Source: Mycoplasma sp. (lineage in GTDB: Bacteria > Bacillota_I > Bacilli_A > Mycoplasmatales > Metamycoplasmataceae). Taken from it: DNA of 64,000 bases. Of this stretch, positions 41,685 through 50,922 are shown piece by piece. The notes beneath the pieces were generated by a model. The model searched no databases. It saw only the letters and a program-made list of their open reading frames with translations, and was not told the DNA's origin. The translations under genes and the position numbers were made by a program. The DNA is taken from the NCBI GenBank assembly GCA_014803855.1, contig JAAVAX010000010.1, positions 62,001 through 126,000 on the forward strand, given 5' to 3'. How positions within the stretch are numbered: the stretch's first letter is position 1; every line of letters begins with the position of its first letter.

Positions 41685-44052
41685 CTACAATTAGAAACTC
41701 CTGTGTGTCAAATTCAGAAATAGATTTATTATTATTTTTATTATCTTTTATTTCTTTTTTCTTTTTGTTTGATATTTTATCAAATGCAATTTTATTCTTT
41801 AGATTATTCAATTCCTCATCAGATACAGTTTTTGACATTTTATTAGGAACAACTTTTGTTCATCTATAAATTTTGTCTATATTTCCATATAAATAGTGTT
41901 CTGGACTAATTTCATAATAATCATATCCAACTACAAAATCTAGGTAATTGTTAAACAGAATAGGTGTTTCCCTAGAATCAGTTGTTTTTAAACCAAAAGC
42001 TTCTATAGTTACATCATAAATAGGGTTATTAAAAATAGCTTCAGTTTTACCAAATTCAATTTGTTTAGAGTTATCAATAATTGAAACTTCATCAGCAGCA
42101 TCTTTTGCACTCAAAATGTTTGATTCAATGAGAATTCATTTTTTATTAGATGACACAACACATTTTTTATACAGATTTAAAAAGTTTTTATAATCATTGT
42201 AATTTAAATTAGAAAATAAATTTTCATACATTGTAACATGCCTTCCATCCATTAAACCTATAATTAAAAAAAATGTGTTCCTTAGTAAATTATTTATTTT
42301 TCCAGTTCTTTTTAAAAAATCAAAAATTGAAATATTAATATTTTTTGATGATTTAAAAATTAGATATCTAGTTATAGATATTATCTCAGGAGATATTATG
42401 TTTTTCGATAATTTAATTTTGGTTTTAGAAAATAGACTTTCTAAAATGTTAGTATCATTTGATACAAATTTATAAATTGTTTCAAATTTAAGTGATTCAT
42501 TTATAAATACTTTATCATGTAATTTGTCTCTCTTATATATTGAATCAAATTTAACTTTGTCCAAAGCAGAATTTTTTAATGTCAAGAAATTGGTTAGTAA
42601 ATTATTGTATGTCAATTTATTATTTTTATATTCTTCATATTCCTTGGTTATTGATTTAAAGACGATATTTAAGTCATCATTTAACTGATAGAATATAGAT
42701 TTATTTTCTCAATCAATTTCATCCAACAAATCTTGATACTCAATTTTTATACTTTCTACATTAGAAATTATTTCATTTTTATGATCTCTTTCATATAGTT
42801 TATTTTTAATTTTGATTTGATCTTTATTATCATTTTTTTGGTTATTTATATTTGAGATATACTTATTAGCAATCATACTAAATTCTTTGTTAGTATAATC
42901 AATTGTCATTAATTTTAATTTTTTTGTATTCTGGATGTCCTTTTGATTAGAAATAATATCTTTTTCAAAAATCATTAATGTCTCATTGTATATTTTTTTC
43001 ATTTCATTTAAAAAACTCATGATTTCTTTGTTTTTTAAATTTAGAAGTTTTAAACTATCCTTTTTAACAATCTTAATTAACTCATTTAATATTATTTTTT
43101 TAACAAAGAAATTCAAGAATTCTCTAGAATTTCTTTTATTTTTATTTATTTTTTTCAATGAATTTGAGTAAAAATCCTTTTTAAATTTTAATTCAATTAG
43201 CATTGAATTAACTACATTTTTATTGAATGAAATATCTCTATCTTTAATTTCACTTTTAATATTTACATCATTTATAAAGTGTGATGTTTGTTTTTTAATT
43301 TTAGTTAGTGATTTGTCATATATTTCAAATACTTCTGTTTTATCAATTAAATCTTTGGCTCTTTCATTAAATTCATTTTCTTTATCTTCATCAATTTTTT
43401 TATCAAATTTTTTGTTGTATAAATCAACAATCATAATGTTTCTATCAATAACTAAGTTTATTCTACTTTTTAAATATTTGATATGTGAATAAATAAAATA
43501 TTCATACATTTCTAATAATTCTTGATTGTTTTTTTCATTTAATCTTAATTCTTCATTTAATGATTCAAGTTGTTGGATTGCTTTTTTTATTAAAATGTTA
43601 ATAGTTCTATAATAAGATAATTCTACTTTTTTATATCTAAATAATTTTAATAATTTAATGTTTTTTTCATATTTATTGTTAATATTTATTGACTCAATAA
43701 TGCTATCTAATTTATACTTTATTATTTCTTTTTCAATAACCTCAATAACACGAATTTTTGGATCAACATTATCAAATAAGTTAATGTTATGAAAGGAAAT
43801 ATCATTATTGATATTTGATGTTAAAGAATTATGTATTTTATCATTAATTTTTATGATTCCATTGTATTCAATAGTTTCACCTGAAAATAAAGAAACAAAT
43901 GCATTTTTTTCTATTTCATTTTTGAAATAAAATGCATATGTTTTATTTTCATCTAACTTAACATTTAAATTAGAAATTAAAAATGGTCCTTCATTTTTAT
44001 CTTCACTAATTGTAATATCAATCATTTCAAACACATTTTTTTGTTTATTCAT
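41671..44052 (-). CDS. OppF-like pseudo-ATPase with coiled-coil insert, ATPase motifs lost
   Basis: The 793-residue protein has the same layout as OppF (792 residues). Its N-terminus follows the OppF N-lobe pattern, but the Walker A region reads YAFYFKNEIEKNAFV instead of GLIGESGSGKTTV. A long Lys/Asn/Glu coiled-coil insert follows. At the C-terminus QIEFGKTEAIFNNPIYDVT matches KIVEFGKTSEIYSNPIHPYT of OppF, and IDKIYRWTKVVP matches VEQFGKWTSKKP. The signature FSGGQ, Walker B and H-loop His (ESN for AHD) are absent. ATG 44052 is 10 nt after TATAAT; ATG 44058 is only 4 nt from it. Confidence 0.75.
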
Positions 44053-44062
44053 AACCATTTTA

Positions 44063-44068
44063 ATTATA
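44063..44068 (-). promoter_or_regulatory. -10 element of the OppF-like gene
   Basis: TATAAT on the minus strand ends 10 nt before ATG 44052. This spacing decides the start in favour of the second of two nearby ATGs. Confidence 0.6.
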
Positions 44069-44125
44069 AAAAATAATTTTAATATTATGTATTTCTTTTT
44101 TAACTAACTAGTGTAAAAGAGTAAA

Positions 44126-47100
44126 CTATGATTCAAAGTTATTTAGTTTATCAATTATTTTTTCTTTTTTATTATTTCAATTTAAATAACTAACTCTATC
44201 AATTGGGTATCTTTTAATTATGAAAAAGTTTTCAACATCTTTGTCTAATGTATATTCTTCATATGTTTTTCAATATTCATAAACATCAATATATAAACCA
44301 TGAATAAATTGCTTGTTATCTTTATTCAAGATAGCAATAGGCATTTTGATAGTTCCAATTGAATGATTTATGACAAATTCAAATTTATCCTCAAAAGAAA
44401 TAACATTATCTAGTAAATCTTTTTTAATTTTATTAATAAATTCCATAGATAAATTATTTAGATTCAATTCTACATTTGTATGATTGATTTGTCTTAAATT
44501 ATTATCATTATGTTCTTCAAAATCAAAATTAGTTTCATCATTATTTCTGTTTTTATAATACTTATAATTCTTTTTATTTTCTTCTGATAAGTCTAAAAAT
44601 TTTAATCATTCTTTAAAAACACTAATGTCCTCAGAATTAGAATTATTTTGAACATCATCAGCATATATTGACTTGACAACTATCATCTTATCTCTAGCTC
44701 TAGATATAGCAACATTTAAAGCATTTTTACCACCAGGTTTAGCAACATATGTTGAATGAAGTTTTGTATCTTTATCATAAGCTACTGAGGCAATTAATAA
44801 ATCAGCTTCATCTCCTTGAATATTTTCTATATTTCTTATTAATAGTTTTTGTTCTTCAATTGCTTTTTCTAATTCTGGATATGATTCCATAATTTTTGTT
44901 TCAATTGCCATTTGCTGTGATGTATTAAAAGAAAGTAAAATTATTTTTTTAAAGTGTTGCATATTTGCAACTGTTTGTCTAATAACTTCTTCAACTTCTT
45001 TAATGTTTTGTGAATTCTCTCAAACTCCATCAACATTTATAACTTCAATTGGATCAAATGAATTTTTACTTTTTCATGTATCAACTACATCCAATTCACC
45101 CTTATAAAATACTTGAGAGCTAAAAGTCATTAATGAAGCAAAAGATGAACGATAATTTTTATCCAACAATAGAGAATATGTTCCTTTAGCTACAGCATAA
45201 TCTAACAATGATTCAATTCCACCAAATGGGTTATCTTCATTATCTGTTTTAGAAGCAAATCATTTTGATGGTTGCATTTGTTGATCATCACCAGCTAAAA
45301 TTTTTGTTTTGGCTAAATATAGTATTGGAATACCCTTCTCTAAAAATATTTGTGATGATTCATCCAAAAGAGCATAATCAAATTCTCTTCTTTTTCACCC
45401 CTGTAAATCAGTTTCAGGTGTAGTTATTATTATTGGATAAATTGTTTTAATAATATCAATGTGCTTTTTTATAAAAATAATTGGGTCCAATGAAGCAGCC
45501 CTTGTATCCAAAGCAAATTCATTGTATTTTGTTTTCATTTCAGTGTTAAATGATTTAATTTTGTTAGCAATTTTTTTGGAAATTAAAATTTTAAGATTCT
45601 TATCATCATTAACATAAGATTTTATTTTTATATTACTTTTATTTTTAATTTCACTAAGCTTTTCTCATATATCTACATTAATTTTATCTTTGTTGTGCAA
45701 GAAGTAATCAATATCTATATCTTTATCAATTAAATTATTCAAAATTATATTTGCTTGATTTTTAATATTTTTATTTATAGGAAAAAGTATGAATGGTTTT
45801 TTAATATTATTTTCCTTCATAATAAATTTTGAAATTTTCCCAGTTTTATGTTTTACATTTCTAAGTTTATTTAAATTGAATTTTAATTTAGGATCTAATT
45901 TCATTAAATTATCAATGACTTCTTTGTTATATCCATTGTCTTTATCAAATTCTGAAAATGTCAAAAGATTTTCATTAATCATTTTATTTTTCATAACATG
46001 ATTTATTAATCTCATTAATTCTTTTTCTTTGTTAGAAATAATTTGTATCATTTTCTCATCAGTATTTTCATTTAGATTTTCTAAAAATTCAATATATTTT
46101 TTAATTGGTTCATAAAATGCTTTTTTGTTCATCTCACGATCATTAAGAATAAATAAACAAAATATTTCTAATGCCTTCATTCTTTCTTTTAATACTTCTA
46201 AAGCTGCTTTTTTTTGAGACACAACTAAAGCTGTTTTATCAAACATCAAAACATTAGTAAGTATATTTGTAATTGTTTGTGATTTTCCAGTCCCTGGTGG
46301 ACCTCATATTATAGTATTTTGATTTAGTGCTGAAACAACAGCTTTATCTTGTGAAAAGTTTGAATGAACAATTTTATAAAAACCAAAATTCTTTTTAAAG
46401 ATTGATTCATTAACAGTATTTTTATAGATGTTTTTATCAAATTCAACTTCAAGCACACTATCTAATTGGTTTTCATTCAATATCTTTAGCATTATTTTTC
46501 TTAAATGTCCACCAGTAGGCTCAAAAAAACCCAATGAAATTCCAGGTCAAATTGATATTGTATTATTAGTTATTTCATTTTCTTTAAAGTTAGGAACAAA
46601 GCCCTTCAGTGTTTCAGGGATTTTAAAATTTTGTGATCAAGACTGTTGAATAATTTCAAATAACTGCCCAATAGATTTTTTTGAATAGTCAGTATCAACA
46701 TTTAGTAAAAAATTATTTGATTCTAAAAAATACACTAATTTTTCATTTATCTTTATATCACCAATTGAAACAATTGAAACCATTGAATTTCTAATTTTTA
46801 TATTAACCTCTTTAAAAAACATAGGTGCTTGAATCACTTTGTTATCAATTCGAAGTGTGATATAAATAAACCCTAAATGAATTGGTCATAAATTATTTTG
46901 CTCATTTAATGATTTTGCTTTATTTAATATCATTTTTCATTTGAATGAAAATTTTTGTTTATTAACTTCCATTGAATTTATTAATTCACTTTTTATTTTT
47001 TCTAAATCATTAGATTTTTTATTTATCTTAATATGTAATTCTTCTGGTATGTCTTCATTAAATTTTTTGTATAAATCTACCAATTCATCAATGGTAGTAC

Positions 47101-47329
47101 TCTTTAATATTTGTTCAATAAAGTATTCATTATTTATTGGTGTTAATGGTAATAAGAAAGTTTCACTATTCAAAATTTTATCAAATAGAGAATTTCCAAA
47201 TTTTTTCTGAACATCAAAAATAGTTTTATCATTTACATTTGAAAATATACAACTATCATTTCTTGTTATATTTAATAAGTCATTAAGAATTTTTTTATAT
47301 TTAATATTTACATTTTCTTTTTCATTCAT
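44126..47329 (-). CDS. Large superfamily 1 helicase (MG140-like)
   Basis: The 1067-residue protein has Walker A GPPGTGKSQTITNIL near residue 343, Walker B LLDESSQ near 650, GDDQQMQPS (motif III), a DKNYRSS motif and the C-terminal VAISRARDKMIVV motif VI of UPF1/DNA2-type helicases. The N-terminal 330 residues are family-specific. Helix-rich sequence between the first motifs forms a large insert. A similar 1113-residue protein, MG140, exists in M. genitalium (from memory). Its role in DNA or RNA metabolism is unknown. The start is 9 nt after TATAAT. Confidence 0.85.
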
Positions 47330-47338
47330 ATTTATAAA

Positions 47339-47344
47339 ATTATA
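47339..47344 (-). promoter_or_regulatory. -10 element of the helicase gene
   Basis: TATAAT on the minus strand, 9 nt before ATG 47329, no Shine-Dalgarno. Confidence 0.6.
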
Positions 47345-47513
47345 AAAAATAAAAAAATAATAATTTTATTTTTTGCAACACTATATAAAATATATTAAAA
47401 TGCATTTTTTATTATCTTAATTTGATTAATTCCATTTTTTCAAAATATATTTAAATGTAGATACTTATCATATTTTATTTACTTGTCAGCATAAAAATGT
47501 ATGTTTAATGTGG

Positions 47514-47519
47514 TATAAT
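47514..47519 (+). promoter_or_regulatory. Extended -10 promoter of the broken lipoprotein
   Basis: TGGTATAAT is an extended -10 box. The untranslated leader would be about 97 nt with a Shine-Dalgarno AGAAAGG before ATG 47623, unlike the leaderless genes. Nothing else was recognised in 47345-47622. Confidence 0.5.
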
Positions 47520-47622
47520 TTCTTTACCCAAAATTGTTTTACATTTTATTAGAAAAATAATTACTATAAGTTTTACAAAAATCAATTTAATTAAATAATT
47601 AGAAAGGTGCCAATTTTCAAAT

Positions 47623-48899
47623 ATGTTAAAACGTAAAAGTTATTTTTATTGTGCTTGTTTAGGTTTTGTTATTTTTCCTTCTGTGATATCAACATCATGT
47701 TCAAATGATGAATCATCTTCTGAAAATGATTCAATAAAAAATGAAGAAATATCTTCTCCAGGAAATGATGTAATTGATGATATTTTAGTCACAGATGATG
47801 ATATTAAATTAAAAATAAAATGAAAACAAGGTTTTAAAAATGAAAAAAATATTTTTTTAATAGTCCTGATTTTTTCACATTTAAATTGGGTGAAATTATT
47901 CTAGAGCAGGATGAATTTCAAATTCAATATGTTGGACATGATAATAATATTCCTTGTTTTACATTATTTGACAAAACTATTAAAAAATACTATTTAAGTG
48001 AAGTAAATTGTTCTTATGAAAAATTAATAAAAATATGATCTAAATCAAGATTAAAAGAACATATTTACACTAATTTGATACAAAGTTATAAAAGTGAAAT
48101 GATAATAAATCACAACATAAGTGAAGCTGATTTTTTTGTACCAGTTGATACTAGCGATAATTCTTTAATTTTTGAAAAAAATGATTTAATTTGATTTGAA
48201 AGTTCTTGAAATGTTTGAAACAAGCAATCAGGAAATTCTATATTTAATATAAACATCAATTCAAATAAAATAAGGGAGATTTTATTTGGTCCATTAGAGC
48301 AAAATTATGATAATTTGATAATTAAAAATGTAAATGCAACTGATTTATATATATTGCCTAAAATCATTGTAATGGATACACCAATAAAATATTTTGATTT
48401 CAATATAAATGATATTAAGGATGTAGATAATAATAAAAATTATGAATTATCCTTAGATGAAAAATCAAAAATTAACATAGATGTACCAGGCATTAATGAT
48501 AATAAATATTTAAACTGAGTTGGCATGGTTTACAATAAAGTTCTTTCAGGTATTGTTGTGGACAACAATTATATAGGTGGCATATCTTCAACTCTAAAAA
48601 ATATAATAAATTCCAACATTAATGATTATGGAGATGTATTGTCCAAAATAAATGCTTCAAATCGACCATTAGTAGAAAAATATGTTGATGATATTATGAA
48701 GAAAGGTAAGAAGATATCAATAAATATTAGCAAGAAATATGTGGAAAATGATGAATTAATCAAATTAAATATAAATTCATCTATATATTCTGGAGCTAAT
48801 TCTTCAAGTTTAATTGCAGATGGTTCTCATGTTGGTATCTATGATATATCTTGCATACAAAAAATGAATATTAATTTTATAGAATACAAAAAATTTTAG
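47623..48899 (+). pseudogene. Lipoprotein interrupted by a one-base frameshift
   Basis: The first frame gives a lipoprotein signal peptide (MLKRKSYFYCACLGFVIFPS, lipobox STSC) and an acidic linker, then stops at TAG 47911-47913. From 47838 the next frame is open to TAG 48897-48899 and continues for about 350 codons with three or more Trp codons TGA. One extra base in the A-run (47843-47849) or T-run (47852-47858) would restore a single protein of about 425 residues. It could be phase variable, decayed or a sequencing error. The mature domain is unrecognised. Confidence 0.72.
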
Positions 48900-48910
48900 T
48901 TAATAAAATT

Positions 48911-49294
48911 TTAAATAATAGAAAAGAGTTTTAATACAAAAATAACAAATCCAGATATAAATGAAAAGGAACCTAATAATCAAGAAACTCTTAATAATCT
49001 ATTTAATCATCAATAATCTCTTCTAGATATAACTCGATACATTCCTCTAATAATTCAAATAAAAATTGGCAAAAAAATAGAAAAAGCCATTAAAGTTAAA
49101 GCTATAATTACCATATAATCATTTCAAACTACATTACTAAAAATTGAATTATCAACATTTCTTATTTCAAATCTAGGTAATAAATAAAGCATATCAATAT
49201 GAATTATATTACATGTTAACACAACAATAAAAATTAAAATATTTATTATTCTGACAATATAAAATTCAAATTTATCATGATATTTTAAATGTAT
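48911..49294 (-). CDS. Small membrane protein, about 127 aa, non-AUG start
   Basis: The frame encodes three hydrophobic helices (IVRIINILIFIVVLTC; YMVIIALTLMAFSIFLPIF; a C-terminal one ending VLKLFSII) with a basic Arg/Trp-rich loop (RGMYRVISRRDYWW). No ATG precedes the first helix. The frame opens at 49297 and ATA 49294 is the most likely start, giving HLKYHDKFEFYIVRI after the initiator. A later ATG (MLYLLPRF) would delete the first helix. It converges on the broken lipoprotein. Function is unknown. Confidence 0.5.
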
Positions 49295-49353
49295 TTTTTA
49301 TTTTTTTAGTTTATATATATTTAATTATTATTAAATAAATGCAAAAAATAATG

Positions 49354-49359
49354 TAAAAT
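49354..49359 (+). promoter_or_regulatory. -10 element of the rplJL operon
   Basis: TAAAAT is placed so that transcription would start about 49366, exactly at the edge of the structured L10-type leader. Confidence 0.45.
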
Positions 49360-49368
49360 TAAAAATTG

Positions 49369-49432
49369 CAATACATTGAGACAGTAACTGCTTAAGCTTA
49401 ATTTGTTACCAAGTGTATTTATCTTTGTATTG
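49369..49432 (+). promoter_or_regulatory. Ribosomal protein L10 leader (candidate)
   Basis: An outer helix CAATACA (49369-49375) with TGTATTG (49426-49432) closes a segment holding a second stem, GTAAC with GTTAC, around a GCTTAAGC palindrome. In bacteria the L10(L7/L12)4 complex binds such a leader upstream of rplJ and represses translation. The position directly before rplJ and the closed shape support this. The kink-turn that L10 recognises was not verified. Confidence 0.5.
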
Positions 49433-49461
49433 TGTATAAAAAATATATCAAGGAGGTCAAA

Positions 49462-49962
49462 GTGAGTTTCTTGAAAGAACAAAAAATTCTACAAGCTAAA
49501 GAAATTAGTGAAAAAATTTCAAAATCACAAGCTGTTGTTGTTGCTACTTATCAAGGATTAACAGTTAAAGAAATTCAGACTCTAAGAAAATTAGCTAAAG
49601 AAAAAGATGTTGAAATCAAAGTTTACAAGAATCGTCTTGTAAAAAAAGCAATTGAAAACACAGAATTTAGTTCTTTGTCAAGTACTTTAGTGGGTGCTAA
49701 CATGTTTGCATTTTCATATAGTGACTACATTTCTGCTGCTAAAGTTCTACATGAATTTGGTAAAAAACACAAACAAGTAGAATTAGTGTCAGGTATTATT
49801 GAGCAAAAAGTTGCTGATAAACAAATGGTTACTGATGTTGCTACACTTCCAACATATGAAGAAGCACTTACAATACTTGCTACTTCATTGCAAGCACCAA
49901 TCAGACAAATTGGAGTTGGTCTTAAAATGTTAGTTGATGAAAACAAAATTAAAGCTGAATAA
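49462..49962 (+). CDS. rplJ: Ribosomal protein L10
   Basis: The 166-residue protein matches L10 (AVVVATYQGLTVKEIQTLRK, VYKNRLVKKAI, LVGANMFAFS). The start is GTG 49462, preceded at 5 nt by AAGGAGG, the strongest Shine-Dalgarno in the window. L10 forms the stalk base that holds L7/L12 dimers. It is the first gene of rplJ-rplL. Confidence 0.95.
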   Translation: MSFLKEQKILQAKEISEKISKSQAVVVATYQGLTVKEIQTLRKLAKEKDVEIKVYKNRLVKKAIENTEFSSLSSTLVGANMFAFSYSDYISAAKVLHEFGKKHKQVELVSGIIEQKVADKQMVTDVATLPTYEEALTILATSLQAPIRQIGVGLKMLVDENKIKAE

Positions 49963-50020
49963 TAATATTTTTATAAACAAAGTATTTACAAACAAAAATA
50001 AGAAGAGGGGAAAATAAGTT

Positions 50021-50389
50021 ATGACTAAATTAACAAAAGAATCTTTTATTGAATCATTAAAAGAAATGAATATTAAAGAGGTAATGGAATTAGTTGAAGC
50101 TCTTAAAGAAGAATTTGGAATTGATCCTTCAGCTGTTGCAGTTGCTGCTGCTGCTCCTGCTGAAGCTGCTGCTGAGAAAACAGAATTCAAAGTTATTTTA
50201 AAAGGTGATGGAGGAAACAAAGTTGCTGTTATTAAAGTAGTTAAAGATGCTACTGGTTTAGGATTAATGGATGCTAAAAAATTAGTTGAATCAGCACCAG
50301 CTACAATTAAGGAAAACATTAAAAAAGAAGAAGCTGAAGAACTTAAAAAATTACTTGAAGGTGCTGGAGCACAAGTTTCTGTTGAGTAA
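50021..50389 (+). CDS. rplL: Ribosomal protein L7/L12
   Basis: The 122-residue protein has the N-terminal dimerisation helix region ([20 protein letters not shown]), an Ala-rich hinge, and the C-terminal factor-binding domain ([32 protein letters not shown]). It recruits translation GTPases to the ribosome. GAGGGG precedes the ATG and a terminator follows. Confidence 0.97.
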   Translation: MTKLTKESFIESLKEMNIKEVMELVEALKEEFGIDPSAVAVAAAAPAEAAAEKTEFKVILKGDGGNKVAVIKVVKDATGLGLMDAKKLVESAPATIKENIKKEEAEELKKLLEGAGAQVSVE

Positions 50390-50420
50390 TTTATACTTAA
50401 TTTAAATTTCAATAAAAATA

Positions 50421-50453
50421 AAAAATTGTTCCTATTTGGGACAATTTTTTATT
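50421..50453 (+). terminator. Rho-independent terminator of rplJL
   Basis: A 12-bp stem (50421-50432 with 50438-50449, one G-U pair, 5-nt loop) is followed by T-residues. The 156 nt after it (50454-50609) hold no gene or clear signal. Confidence 0.88.
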
Positions 50454-50609
50454 AATTGAATAAGTGAAACCTTTCTCCCTTCTTTAATTTTTACAATCAA
50501 TTATTATAGAGTAAAACAAGTATTATTTTTTTATATTTGGTGATTTAATTAGAATATAAAATAAAATAAATTTTGTTTTATAAATTCATTATTAATTTAA
50601 AATTTTGTT

Positions 50610-50921
50610 ATGAAATTGATTGTTAGTAAAAAGAGTAAAAGAGAGTTATCTTATTATGTTAAAAATATATCTAGAGATTTACTAATAGTATTTTCATATA
50701 CAATTGGATTTTGTTTATATGCTTTAATTTATTTAGTTTGAACTATTGATTTTTCTAGTATAAATTTAGCTTGAATAAGTATTCCAATATTGGGTTTTTG
50801 TTTGGGAATTGCACATATATTTTTTATATATAAAGGTTCTTTATTTTGTAAGGCATTAACAATGTTTGCAATTATGTTTTATACATTTGTATTACCTGTT
50901 ATTATAGCTGTGGTGAATTAA
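50610..50921 (+). CDS. Small membrane protein, 103 aa
   Basis: A basic N-terminus (MKLIVSKKSKRELSYYVK) is followed by three hydrophobic helices (about residues 25-45, 52-70 and 80-103), with the third running to the C-terminus. No family was recognised. Its stop overlaps the region of the next ATG by one base beyond (TAATATG), so it is probably co-translated with the SGNH hydrolase. It may help localise that protein, which is speculation. Confidence 0.65.
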
Positions 50922-50922
50922 T

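Noticed and set aside
44058-44058. ATG 44058 as start of the OppF-like gene
   Set aside because: It would lie 4 nt after the -10 box, upstream of any likely transcription start; ATG 44052 fits the spacing of the other leaderless genes.
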